From: Priapulus caudatus
Lineage: Eukaryota > Priapulida > Priapulimorpha > Priapulimorphida > Priapulidae
Direction of reading: 5' to 3'
Assembly: GCF_000485595.1 (NCBI RefSeq)
Contig: NW_014577105.1
Location: forward strand, 654,555-718,554
DNA: 64,000 nucleotides
The notes under the pieces are model-generated. The model did not search any database, had not been told where the DNA came from, and saw only the letters and a program-made list of their open reading frames with translations. Of this stretch, positions 1 to 10,422 are shown one piece after another. Within the stretch, counting starts at the first letter, position 1, and every line of letters starts with the position of its first letter. Made by a program: the position numbers and the translations under genes.

Positions 1-56
1 AGGGCACACGCCGCCAACCCAGAAGCCAGCGGCTGCTAATGCTGTGATCCACTTTG

Positions 57-58
57 GA

Positions 59-100
<42 letters not shown>
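57..100. repeat. (TAA)n microsatellite
   Basis: An uninterrupted run of TAA trinucleotides lies immediately upstream of a decayed reverse-transcriptase fragment. Confidence 0.95.
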
Positions 101-101
<1 letters not shown>

Positions 102-600
102 CTGAATAGACAGGGTCTGGGATTTACAGTATATAAACACAACACCATCAGCCACCTGCTCTACACGGATGACTCAAACTGTTCACCAAGAACGAATATG
201 AGTTAGAGCCGGCATTGGTAACAGTCAAAGCATTCAGTGATGACTCAAAATGGAGTTCGGCTTGGAAAAGTGTGCAACGCAATCTAAAAGGTGGTAAGCT
301 AGTAAAAAGTCGAAATATCGAGCTTGATGGCAAGACGGCCCTACAAAGTCTGAATCACAAGGACACCTACAAATATCTTGGGATAGACGAAAAGCGATGG
401 TATATCATTATGCAACGATGAAGGAGAACATTGCTAAGGAGTACTATCGCCGAGTCCCGCCTAGTTCTCAAGTCTGAGCTCTGCTCAAAAAACAAAGATA
501 ACAGCGATCAATAACCTGGCACTCCCGGTTCCCGTGTACAGCTTCGGGGTGATCAACTGGTTGCGATCAGATATCGGAAAGGATGGATCGCCAGCAAAAA
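100..600 (+). pseudogene. Decayed non-LTR retrotransposon reverse transcriptase (R2-like), fragment
   Basis: Conceptual translation with frame changes shows an RT palm segment: an ISHLLY-TDD motif at about 147-173 (catalytic box read as YTDD), then KLFTKNEYELE, VTVKAFSDD, a GKLVKSRNIELDGK segment, HKDTYKYLGI, and finally a PVPVYSFGVINWL segment near 530-570. This order matches the palm-to-thumb region of R2-type RTs common in invertebrate genomes. At least one frameshift directly follows the YTDD box and further stops occur downstream, so it is inactive. There is no endonuclease and no 5' portion inside the window. The clade assignment (R2-like rather than another non-LTR clade) is from family resemblance recalled, not computed. 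Confidence 0.7.
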
Positions 601-622
601 AAAGCTACAACCATATATCTGT

Positions 623-1712
623 TAACCATGTCTATAGTGTAACGACGAGTTTGTAATAATTTTCTCGCTCGAAATCCCTATAGATTTTGCCCAGCGAAGA
701 AAACATCCAGAACTGTGTCCGCTTTATTGAGGAAAGAGGGTCTCCTTTCTCACCTGATTGCCCAAAGAAGCTTCACAACTTTGTCACCAAACAAGGCATG
801 CCTGAAGACGTAAGAAGCAGGGAAAAAAATACAGTTTATTTTTCGGGTGCTACTTTTCAAGCTCGCGTGCATGAAAATAGCACTCTAAAATTTGGTTTGC
901 CTTGAACTCTATGCAAATTTACGGGGGCTCTTTTTGGCATTTCCGGGGCTCTTTTTGGCATTTCGGGGGCTAAATCGCCCCCAGCCCTCGTGTATTTTTT
1001 CACTGGTAAGAAGTGATTTGCTGAATGCATCAGACATTGGGAAAGAGGCTTATGAGCATTTTCACCATGAGCGCTTCATCACGAAGAATGTACGACTAGA
1101 CAGTCCGATCAGCCGTCGCAATATCCAGACAATGATCAGCATAAGGAACAGCAAGCCAAAGCCAACTGTAAAGCAAACTGTGAGACAAGTCAACATCACA
1201 GACAAGTCTATGGACATTGCTCGACACAGACTCATTACCACGAGTGAGCTCCTCAAGTATGATGTTGTACCTAGTCCCATGATATTTGACGCCGATGGCT
1301 ACATGACCCACCCAGAGAAAAGTGTGCTCATACGTGAGCTTGAGCTTGTCCTGACTGATGCTGATATGCATTATAGGCATCGTGATAATTCTGCATTTAT
1401 TATCGACGTCATGTCTCTGGTCCGCCGCCTACCACTTCAGGGGCTGAAGGCATTCGGTGACCTGCTCACACTCATTCAAAAGTCTTTAGTGATCTACCAC
1501 AAACATGGCCGCTGTGACTATATCTTTGACATCTATACTGGAGAGCCTTCCATAAAAGACCAAGAACATGAGAGAAGGAGTACTGCACCTTCGATTGTGT
1601 TAACTGAAATCACCCCTGAGTCTCCACTCTCACAGATGGCTAACTTCTGGCCATCACAACAGAACAAGATGATGCTGGAACAGCTTATTTACAAACATGT
1701 CTCTGTTCTTGC
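623..1712 (+). mobile_element. Truncated copy of the PIN-like/CXC terminal-inverted-repeat element
   Basis: This 1.09-kb segment is a near-identical duplicate of 7358-8446 within the full element at 7061-10422. It begins inside the terminal repeat, so the outer ~300 bp are missing. It stops abruptly at 1712, after which the sequence is unrelated. It retains the subterminal 20-bp motif near 669 that is repeated in the full element's termini. The pair differs almost only by single-base indels. Confidence 0.85.
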
Positions 1713-1713
1713 A
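997..1713 (+). pseudogene. PIN-like domain protein of TIR element, 3'-truncated fragment
   Basis: A continuous reading frame encodes the N-terminal and PIN-like part of a protein family found as uncharacterised multicopy proteins in many invertebrate genomes. Landmarks: EAYEHFHHERFITKNVRLD near the start; DADGYMTHPEKSVLIRELE; then IIDVMSLVRRLP followed by FGDLL and CDYIFDIYTGEPSIKDQEHERR, which fits the conserved Asp positions of the first half of a PIN/FEN-like nuclease fold (inference). A further ORF at 687-905 carries a conserved upstream segment (NCVRFIEERGSPFSPDC). The frame is intact here but broken in the 7-kb copy. The second half (DEAD and GCDATS motifs, Cys-rich tail) is missing because the copy is truncated; after 1713 the frame runs into unrelated sequence and stops at 1918-1920. 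Confidence 0.6.
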
Positions 1714-3042
1714 GACCAACTTCATGATTTCATAATTTCAACTTCAACATTCGCTGATAATGCCGATATTTTGACTTATTTGCGACATTTTCCGATACCC
1801 GATATTGAATTTCATATCGGCAGGTATCTACTATCTACCTTCACCTGCGCATCAGCAGCGGGAGCGAAGCGCAGCCACCAATGCACACGTACATGTCTAG
1901 ACATTTTCTGGGTCACTTGATACAATGAATAACATCACATCTATTTTGCGTGCTCGCCACGCGCCTGGCAGTCGCCGCATCGCGTTATTCTTGTAGTGTT
2001 GTTCTTGTTATTCTTCAAGTAAATTCATTGTTATTAAGGTGATATGTGCTATTGCAAATTCGCGTAAGGCAAACTCCCGTAAATCAAGAAACAGCAGCGA
2101 CGCGACACCCACTTTTACCTTTCCGTACATTAATTAATACTTTGCCTACGCGACAGTGCTGGCGATACTCGCGCGAGCGTCGCTCCCCGCTCCTAATCGC
2201 TCGCATGCTGAGTCCATCTGTGCATCCTGATCTCTGACGCTTGCGTATCCTACCATAGGCGTTCGATTTATCGATTGCCTGAAATTGCAGTCTGCTCCCC
2301 TCGAGCAGTTGTTAAAATTCGGAATTTATTGAATACATCATTAGATGTATACATATTGCGATATAATGGAAAAATTATGTGTTTTCATAATGTACATTAT
2401 CACTACCTGTATCACATAAAAACTAAAAATCTACAAAATGGAGCAGTTGGTTTCCCTTTCCACAAAGTTAAGTTGTGTGCTTGTTTGTAGTACAAGTCGG
2501 TAGAAAATACTAAGTACACTGTACATAGTATACAAACTGCAGGCAGTGTATCAGAACGTTATGCTGTGAATTACAGTACCTTATGTGTTGTCACTATTCT
2601 AAATCCATTGTTACAAGCGCATTGTTTTACAGCATTATTATTTTTATCACTGTTCAAGTAATAAGAATGACATAATGCAAATGCCTCAAGGAATTCTGTA
2701 AACAAGGTGAATTCAGGGAAGAAATATAGAAGTATGTAGAAATACATGTATCTGTAGTGCTTATTCGTGCAACACGCAGCGGTGGACTGACCAGGGGATC
2801 AACATGAGTTTTCTTCATTCCAAGGTACTTTATACGTCATCATACGTGTAGACCTGCTATGTTTACACGTCTCCTATGTGTTGTACGTAAAATTTGCTGG
2901 CTTTCTGTGTGCATTTCATCATGGCACGTTGCTTTGCTCCACGTTATGATGGATCAGATAGCTACGCCTTGTTTTACTGTTGCTGGGAATCACACGAGAC
3001 GCAAAGCAATATGTAATATACCAAAGCCAAATCGATTGCTAA
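1714..3042. other. No recognisable gene
   Basis: This is AT-rich non-coding DNA with only short, biased ORFs. I see no protein family, tRNA or strong repeat, apart from its abrupt junction with the truncated element at 1712. Confidence 0.6.
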
Positions 3043-3270
3043 TTTAAAAAAACGCTGTGGCTATATGTCTGACAGCCGGGCACGGTCTTCGATTTCCTAA
3101 ATGCCCGACAGTTCCTAACCCTAACCCTAACCCTAACCCTTGTTTACTTGAGATAACGCTGAACAATCTAAAAATGCACGGGCCATTTAGGAAATCGCAA
3201 AGACGGCGTGCCGGGCATGCCGTCAGAATATATGCCGGCTGCCGGGCATATAGCCACTCTGTTAAAAAAA
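3043..3270. mobile_element. MITE-like inverted-repeat element containing telomeric repeats
   Basis: The left arm (about 3050-3107) and right arm (about 3178-3262) are imperfect inverted repeats sharing GTGGCTATATG, a GCCGGGCA block and CGATTTCCTAAATG. The centre carries the telomeric tract at 3114-3140. No coding capacity is visible. I could not fix a clean target-site duplication because the flanks are A/T runs. Confidence 0.65.
3114..3140. repeat. Interstitial telomeric repeat (CCCTAA)n
   Basis: Four consecutive CCCTAA units (the first lacking one C) plus a partial fifth lie at the centre of an inverted-repeat element. Confidence 0.95.
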
Positions 3271-3335
3271 AGTGTATCGAGTTCTTGTTTGTAATATAAA
3301 TGCATGAAACAAGGTTAGCTTAGTAATAGTAGTGT

Positions 3336-3375
3336 TATAATCAGGAGTGTATCAATTGATACACTCCTGTTATAA
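3336..3375. repeat. Near-perfect 40-nt palindrome
   Basis: A perfect 28-nt palindrome (3342-3369) is flanked on both sides by TTATAA. It would form a tight hairpin or cruciform. TTATAA is itself palindromic, so the flanks may be part of the palindrome rather than a target-site duplication. Confidence 0.9.
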
Positions 3376-3707
3376 TTTATATGAGTCACTGCAATCGACA
3401 ACTTGGACAAGGGCTATTTACTGGCTCTGGCTATCCACACATCAGGCCACTTTATGCTATCTGGTGATAAACACAGGTCTTTAAAACTATTATAATGCTG
3501 GCAAATATTTAATGTTAATGATGAGATGCTGTCGTTATCAATATGACAATATTTGTGTGCCTTCATCTATGGCGGTGGTTATCAAAGATATGACCGATTC
3601 GAATATCTATGACTGCAACAGCAAGGTAATTTTTTATTACCTGTGTCCCAGTTATTGATGATACTGCTATACTAACGTGCCCTTGGTTGTGTATGCTGGT
3701 TTTCCAG

Positions 3708-3765
3708 GTGTGTGTGTGTGTGTGCGTGTATGTGTGTGTGCAGGCGTGCGTGTGCGTGCGTGCGA
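3708..3765. repeat. GT-rich microsatellite
   Basis: A run of GTGTGTGT and GTGCGTGC units. The short ORFs in this area are translations of this simple repeat. Confidence 0.9.
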
Positions 3766-3827
3766 AATACACTAAAACACACACAGATAAACAGCAGGCA
3801 AGCAAAAGATCTATTTGGGCCTTGGTG

Positions 3828-4039
3828 TAAAGCGGGAAACACACCATGCGAATTTATTCGCACGTCTGCAGTGATTGTAAAATCGCAGCGAAATTCGCAT
3901 GGTGTGTCCGCTCAAGCGCGGGCGAATTTCGCTGCAAATTTCATCCGCACCGAAATTCGCAGCGATCAAACATCTTTTATATTTTCGCTTCGGACGTGCT
4001 GACGTGCGAATAAATTTGCATGGTGTGTCCCAGGCTTTA
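3828..4039. mobile_element. MITE, ~212 bp
   Basis: The terminal inverted repeats run inward from TAAAGC, through GGGA-ACACACCATGC and ATTTATTCGCACGT, and recur inverted at 3995-4039. The interior contains further short repeats of GCGAAATTCGC type. No ORF is shared with any known transposase, so it would depend on an enzyme supplied in trans (inference). I found no convincing target-site duplication. Confidence 0.7.
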
Positions 4040-4041
4040 TA

Positions 4042-5814
4042 TAGATTCTATCGTATGTTAATGGGCCGCTGTCCATAAGTATTCTACAGCCCCTAGCACG
4101 TGACCCAGCCCACACTTGTGTCGATAAGGTTTTCCAGGGCAAGGTAACATTGGGCAGATATCATTCTTTGGCAGTAAGCCAAGTGTGGATCTAGAAATTA
4201 CGAAAATGATTATGAGAAGAATTAGGAACTTATTAATGTAAAATAGAGGGGAAGTTGAAAGTGGTACCTCCGCACATTAATCTTAAAGATATTCAATTGG
4301 TTTATTCACCTGGCGTGATTGATAGGCAGCTCTAGCCAATCATTGTTGAGGTAGGACATTCCTTGTGCAATGCTTAGGAACGACGTGCTACTAACTCGAC
4401 ATTTGGATATGCACCATGTACAAAATAGGTCAGGTTGACTGACTTGGGAACAATATCTAACGAAGGCGTGGTTATCTTGCTTGGACGAATAGGGCAATGG
4501 CCATTTGAAGGATTTAGACAAAATTTTCGTTTTTGCAGTACTTCGTTCTATTTCACTGGGGAAACTTTCATGAAGTAAAATCAAGCATGAAGTCACAAAA
4601 TGGTGGCGTCATGAGCTTTTGGACCTCCATCCTATTAGATCCGCGTGAACCACTTGTATAATCTTCCTTATATTTGCTCTACAAAATAACTGTAACAAAA
4701 GTTCTGATGTCAGCTAGTTTTAAGTGTGAAAAGAACTTTCATAGGATGCCAGTTTGTCTTTCCATATTGTTGGTTAGTTATTTAGTAATGTTTAATATTT
4801 TTTCAAGTTATCACAACAAAATACTTGAGGTTCACCCTCTCGTTTTTACCCTAACTTGTTCCCATCTCTTGATGTCTCAGTAAGATCTTTCATCATCTGC
4901 CATACATCCACATCCAAGTGATTCAACAGCTTGCATATATATAGACGTCACATACTTTGGTGTTTCTTCTGTTGGAAGTTGTAACTGCAGTACATAACAA
5001 TTGAGTTTGGCGTCACTTACCCTACACTAGCTGAACGCTCCAGTGATTGGAAATCCAGGAAATCGTTTGCTCATTTGGCAACAGCCTTCCGATTGCTGAA
5101 TTGTTCGCACATCAGATTAGGGGAGATCCCGTAATGACAGTTAAATGCCTTGCAAGCTATCTAGATTGGTACTATAAGTTAACTGAGCTGGTAATCATAA
5201 CAACTTTACACTGCATCGTTCTCTTGTGAATAATCTTACTAGTCAAGTAAAATTCGGTATGTATACCCTAAAGTAATTTAGTGGTGGATTTTATAAAGCC
5301 CTTCACTATCCTTTCAGCTAAATCCCAGTTCTGTGGAGTAGCTATGAGAACCCAACTGCTACTAATGTCAACTAACGAATGCTGACAGTGACACCCATCA
5401 TTCACTAACCTGATACGTGTCTTGCTGTAATTTATTGATTGTAAGATGATGATTAATGGATAATAATTAATTATGATTATTGTAGATTATTGTGGTCTGT
5501 AAGGTTTGCTGTCATAGGTGGCGCTAGTGTAGGCACAACAGTTTTGATCAAGCCTGTGTTCCCAAATATTTTATAAATTTTTGGTGCAAACTGAATATTA
5601 TTTCTGGACTACTGGTGTTATGGATAAAGTTTAATGACTCAAGATTACACTGGAGCTGAAAAATAGCCACCAAAACAACTGGCAGAGCTGGTATCCAACT
5701 GTAGATATTCTGTGTTCATCTGTTGCTATGGCGTGTTGAAACATAGCGTGCTTAGTGATGGGATCCCCTGGAGCTATACTGTAGGTTCAACCAAATTAGG
5801 AAGGTCACAGGGAG
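4042..5814. other. No recognisable gene
   Basis: AT-rich sequence without recognisable domains, RNA genes or long repeats. The open frames are short and lack family resemblance. Confidence 0.55.
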
Positions 5815-5864
5815 GTCTCATTTGCAATTCATAGTGCTCATTGGCGGTTCTGTGATGTCAACTC

Positions 5865-6010
5865 AGCAACAGTCCCGGCAAACGGCAGTTCTATGCAGTC
5901 AATACGACGACAGCTCTGGCAACCGGCAGTACTGTTCTTTTTCAACTCGGCAGTTCTGGCAACCGGCAGTTCTGTTCTTGTCAACTCGACAGCGGTTCTG
6001 GCAATCAAGC
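5865..6010 (+). repeat. Degenerate short tandem repeat upstream of the LINE
   Basis: Repeated GGCAACCGGCAGT-type units occur about five times at an irregular spacing of 30-45 bp. They lie upstream of the LINE endonuclease and could be its 5' leader (inference). Overlapping ORFs here translate as Ser/Gln-rich low-complexity peptide and are not convincing proteins. Confidence 0.55.
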
Positions 6011-6239
6011 AACAAGATTTCTATGCGGCCGTCTCAGCTAAGCTGTGCCGTCAATCAACAGGACTTCTTGCCAAGGGACGCTATCCTGCGCCATGTAGCG
6101 TCATCATCGTAGGCGTAGCCTCGCAGTTTAATAATGACAGTACAGTTCAGAGGAGATATGGTTGCCGCATTCGGGTTAACCAATGCGCCACAACATACGG
6201 CAGTGGTGGCAAGTGGGCGAAGACCGTATAATGCGACCG

Positions 6240-7060
6240 CGTCCGGGGTAACTGACGACTAACCTACAATCCACAACGTTAAAACCCCCAGAAGACATCC
6301 TCTCACCCTTGGTGCTTGGAATGTACGTACCTCTAATGATAGTGATAATTAAATCAGACCAGAACGTGCAACAGCTATCATCTGCAGAGAATTAGAGAAA
6401 GCATGTATTGATATCTGTGCGCTCAGTGAAGTGCGACGTCCCGGCTCAGGCAATATCGTTGAAAGAAGTCGCACAATCTACTGGAGTGGAGGAAAAGAGA
6501 AAGCAGCAGGTGTTGGTTTTGCCATCTCCAACAAACTAGCTCCTCAAGGTATCAATCCGATACCAATCAATGACAGGCTTATGTCAGTGCGCATACAGTT
6601 GAAGAGTGGCGAACACCTTCCACTTATCAGCGTATATGCACCAACTATGCAAAGAACACATGAAGACAAAGAACAGTTTTACGAGCGGTTTGGCACTTGC
6701 ATTACAGCAGCTAAAGATGACAACATCATAGTTCTAGGTGATCTTAATGCTCGTGTTGGCATAGACTGGAAATCATGGCCATCTGTCATCGGTAAACATG
6801 GCGTTGGTACCGTAATATGAATTCAAATGGACTAATGCTATTAGAGTTCTGTACCAGATTTCAGCGTACAGTCATGGGTACAATGTTTCAACTTAAAGAC
6901 AGCATGAAGAACACATGTATGGCAGCACTGGCATCAGATTGACTATGTACTAGCAAATCAAGCTGCAAAGCAACACGTCATAGTGACCAAAGTCAATCAA
7001 ACGGCTTCACTGATCACAAGTTGATTGTTTGTAAGTGTCATTTCTCCATAAAACCAAATA
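6240..7060 (+). mobile_element. RTE-type LINE, 5' half (interrupted)
   Basis: This is the 5' part of a non-LTR retrotransposon whose 3' part resumes at 10425. The endonuclease reads up to KLIVCKCHFSIKP at 7023-7055, and the linker and RT continue after the inserted element, so the LINE was present before that insertion. The true 5' end is not defined; the Ser/Gln-rich repeat upstream may belong to it. Confidence 0.8.
6302..7056 (+). pseudogene. LINE AP-type endonuclease domain (inactivated)
   Basis: The translation begins LTLGAWNVRT, has an in-frame stop soon after at 6353-6355, and continues with CALSEVRRPGSG (catalytic Glu motif), ISVYAPT and VLGDLNARVG (the GDxN motif). A frameshift near 6810 then leads to NSNGLMLLEFCTRF and HWHQIDYVLAN, and a last change of frame to DHKLIVCKC (the terminal SDH/TDH-type His motif). 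This order is that of APE-like endonucleases of RTE LINEs, often mis-annotated as craniofacial development protein 2-like. A stop and at least two frameshifts make it non-functional, unless they are sequencing errors. Confidence 0.85.
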
Positions 7061-7437
7061 CTCTGGGGGCTGGGCCTGAGTTGTATGCATTTATATGTGA
7101 AAAACCATTTTTATATGGTAGTATAGGTCCTAGGCTAAACAAAAATTGGGTTCTTGCTCAAAATCCCTATAGAAAATATATAATTAATATTTAAATTAAA
7201 ATTTTTAATTTTTAATTAAAATTAAAATTTTAAAATTTTTTTAATTAAAATTTAATATAAACAATTTTTAATAGAGGTTTTTTTGGGCTGGGGAACACGT
7301 TTAAAACAATAATAATTCTATATGGAGTCTCTATCAAGTGATTATCAAGTCTATAGTCTAACCATGTCTATAGTGTAACGACGAGTTTGTAATAATTTTC
7401 TCGCTCGAAATCCTATAGATTTTGCCCAGCGAAGAAA
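7061..7437 (+). repeat. Left terminal inverted repeat of the PIN-like element
   Basis: Matches the complement of 10068-10422 over almost its whole length, including the GAGTTGTATGCATTTATATG block, a TATGGTAGTATAGGT block, an AT-rich block, CTGGGGAACACGTTTAAAAC and GTGTAACGACGAGTTTGTAA. Confidence 0.85.
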
Positions 7438-9836
7438 ACATGCCAGAACTGTGTCCGCTTTATTGAGGAAAGAGGTCTCCTTTCTCACCTGATTGCCCAA
7501 AGAAGCTTCACAACTTTGTCACCAAACAAGGCATGCCTGAAGACGTAAGAAGCAGGGAAAAAAATACAGTTTATTTTTCGGGTGCTACTTTTCAAGCTCG
7601 CGTGCATGAAAATAGCACTCTAAATTTGGTTTGCCTTGAACTCTATGCAAAATTTACGGGGGCTCTTTTTGGCATTTCCGGGGCTCTTTTTGGCATTTCG
7701 GGGGCTAAATCGCCCCCAGCCCTCGTGTATTTTTTCACTGGTAAGAAGTGATTTGCTGAATGCATCAGACATTGGGAAAGAGGCTTATGAGCATTTTCAC
7801 CATGAGCGCTTCATCACGAAGAATGTACGACTAGACAGTCCGATCAGCGTCGCAATATCCAGACAATGATCAGCATAAGGAACAGCAAGCCAAAGCCAAC
7901 TGTAAAGCAAACTGTGAGACAAGTCAACATCACAGACAAGTCTATGGACATTGCTCGACACAGACTCATTACCACGAGTGAGCGTCCTCAAGTATGATGT
8001 TGTACCTAGTCCCATGATATTGACGCCGATGGCTACATGACCCACCCAGAGAAAGTGTGCTCATACGTGAGCTTGAGCTTGTCCTGACTGATGCTGATTA
8101 TGCATTATAGGCATCGTGATAATTCTGCATTTATTATCGACGTCATGTCTCTGGTCCGCCGCCTACCACTTCAGGGGCTGAAGGCATTCGGTGACCTGCT
8201 CACACTCATTCAAAAGTCTTTAGTGATCTACCACAAACATGGCCGCTTGTGACTATATCTTTGACCATCTTATACTGGAGAGCCTTCATAAAAGACCAAA
8301 ACATGAGAGAAGGAGTACTGCCACCTTCGATTGTGTTAACTGAAATCACCCCTGAGTCCCCACTCTCACAGATGGCTAACTTCTGGCCATCACAACAGAA
8401 CAGATGATGCTGGAACAGCTTATTTACAAACATGTCTCTGTTCTTGCCAAGGACTTACCGCACCCTACTGTCGTGGGTCAGCTATCAATGCAGGGCGACG
8501 ACTGGCCATGTACTTCCTTGTATAAAGACAACAGAATAGTACTTCCTGAATTGTACTCACAGCTAGACGAGGCAGACTTGCGGCTGGTTCTCCATGCCTT
8601 TGACTGTGCTAAGGCAGGCTACAAAACCTGTGTAGTTTTGTCCAACGACGCTGACGTTGCTGTGGCCCTACTCTACCACTATCCGACCCAGCAGGACTAG
8701 CGAGCTCTGGATGCGAGGTGGACGCGGCAAAACTGCGATATATCCCACTGCACATTCTGCACGAACGTCAAGGTCAAGACGTTTGCAATGTCCTTCCTGC
8801 CTTGCACTGCATGACTGGATGTGATGCAACGAGCAAAGTAGGCACCAAGAAAGCTGCTCTCAAAGCCAAGCCCACCCAATTGCTTAGAAATTTCGGTAGA
8901 GAAATGACAATTACACCCGAGACCAAGGCTGGCGCTGAAAAATTCCTCGTGCTGGTGTTAAAGCGATTATTGCGAGAATTTTCCAGTGTTTTCCCCACTT
9001 TCATGATACCTACCGTTATTGCTCGAGTAACAGCAATTGTCTAAAGTAACAATAAAATGTCTTAGAACCTTCGAACCACCGAAAACTGCCAGTTTCGAAC
9101 TTATCGTTTTTGTAAACATTCGTTTTCTGTCATCTTGAACTAACAGGAAGTATGCATGAGCTTGTGGCGCCACCGCTTATCTGCCGTACCCACAGTGAAG
9201 GCACGCACTTGTTTTCAATTCATCACCGGCACAAATACAAGATTACCAATTCTGCCAAATGTTAGGCATTGTCGCGACACGATAAAATGCATTGCTGTTA
9301 CGATGTGTTCATATCCAATTTTCTATGCTATAACTGCATAAAATCTTAGTATTTTTAATGTTGGTGTAATCAGTGATATTTTCGCTGTCAGGTGAGACTA
9401 TATTCAGCTGTATTTAGTTTTTCTGAGCAAAAATCTCGCAATAGTCGGTTTAAGTGAGACTAGCCAATTTTTGTCCTCACACCTTCGTGCCCAAATATAT
9501 CATCAGAACAAGACCTCATCACATCAAAATTTGCCTCCAACGTCAGAGGGTTTGCATCCACACATAATGCGAGCCTTGTTTGGTACATACTCGATTATCC
9601 ACCTCTTCCAACCCAGCATCATAGATCCACTACATTTTGGGTATCAGCTAGAGAACGACTGCCTTGTTCCAGTCACAGGGTGCAAGACTCTGAATAAGCG
9701 GTGGACAGTGACCTGTAACTGTGGCAAGTGTGCTCGAGCCACATGTCCATGCCGCATGGAGGTGGGCTGCACCCCTTTCTGCAAGTGCATGAAGTTGCAA
9801 GATGATGTTTGCACCAATCCATATAATTTGATCTGA
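7430..9836 (+). pseudogene. PIN-like (FEN/XPG-like) nuclease-fold protein with Cys-rich CXC tail, frameshifted
   Basis: The conceptual protein is spread over several frames. The N-terminal part (about 7743-8446) duplicates the intact frame at 997-1713. From 8404 a frame gives ELYSQLDEADLRLVLHA and CVVLSNDADVAVALLYH, then after a shift near 8700 DAAKLRYIPLHILHERQGQD followed by CNVLPALHCMTGCDATSKVG. The last part (about 9471-9836) gives HPHIMRALFGTYSIIHLF and a Cys-rich tail, CNCGKCARATCPCRM followed by CTPFCKCMKLQDDVC, ending at a stop. DEAD, DAD and GCDATS-type motifs in this order mark an uncharacterised family with acidic residues suggestive of a PIN nuclease fold (inference). An intron between about 8975 and 9470 is possible. 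Several single-base indels break the frame and may be assembly errors. Confidence 0.65.
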
Positions 9837-10067
9837 TATGGTGGAAGTTTACACAAATTCATTGTGATGTGGGTGTTAAACTTAATAAATTTGTGTGATA
9901 TGGCAGTTGTGTAACAGTAAAACCTGTATTCCGCTTTTTATAAATTTCGGTAGAGAATAATAAGGATAGCCCATAAAACCTCTATTTCAATTTAGTTGTC
10001 AAAATCGCTCAAGAAATGGCCGAGATATGAACAGTATAGTTTCTCGCCCGACGGGCAACTTTTGGGG

Positions 10068-10422
10068 CAAGCTGGGCAAAATCTATAGGGATTTCGAGCG
10101 AGAAAATTATTACAAACTTGTCGTTACACTATAAACATGGTTCGATTCCTTCGATTGACATTGGAATCACTTGATAGAGACTCCATATATAATTATTATT
10201 GTTTTAAACGTGTTCCCCAGCTCAAAAAACCTCTTAAAAAGTTTTATATTAAATTTTAATTTAAAAATTTTAAATTAAAATTTAAATATTAATTATAAAT
10301 TTTCTATAGGGATTTCGAGCGAGAACCCAATTTTTTTGTAAAGCCTAGAACCTATACTACCATATAAAAATGGTTTTCCCCTATTCATATAAATGCATAC
10401 AACTCTGTCCCAGCCCCAGGAG
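10068..10422 (-). repeat. Right terminal inverted repeat of the PIN-like element
   Basis: Inverted copy of 7061-7437, ending CCCAGCCCCAGGAG immediately before the flanking TA. Confidence 0.85.

Larger units (their letters stand above)
7061..10422 (+). mobile_element. Terminal-inverted-repeat DNA element encoding a PIN-like/CXC protein
   Basis: A 3.36-kb element with long (~370 bp) terminal inverted repeats is inserted into the LINE. The ends read CTCTGGGGGCTGGG on the left and CTCCTGGGGCTGGG (complement) on the right, flanked on both sides by TA (7059-7060 and 10423-10424), consistent with a TA target-site duplication. Removing the element rejoins the LINE endonuclease and RT halves. The only protein visible is the PIN-like/CXC protein; I see no DDE/D transposase. 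A 20-bp motif (TCGCTCGAAATCCCTATAG and variants) occurs twice in each terminus, near 7152, 7400, 10084 and 10305. Confidence 0.85.
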
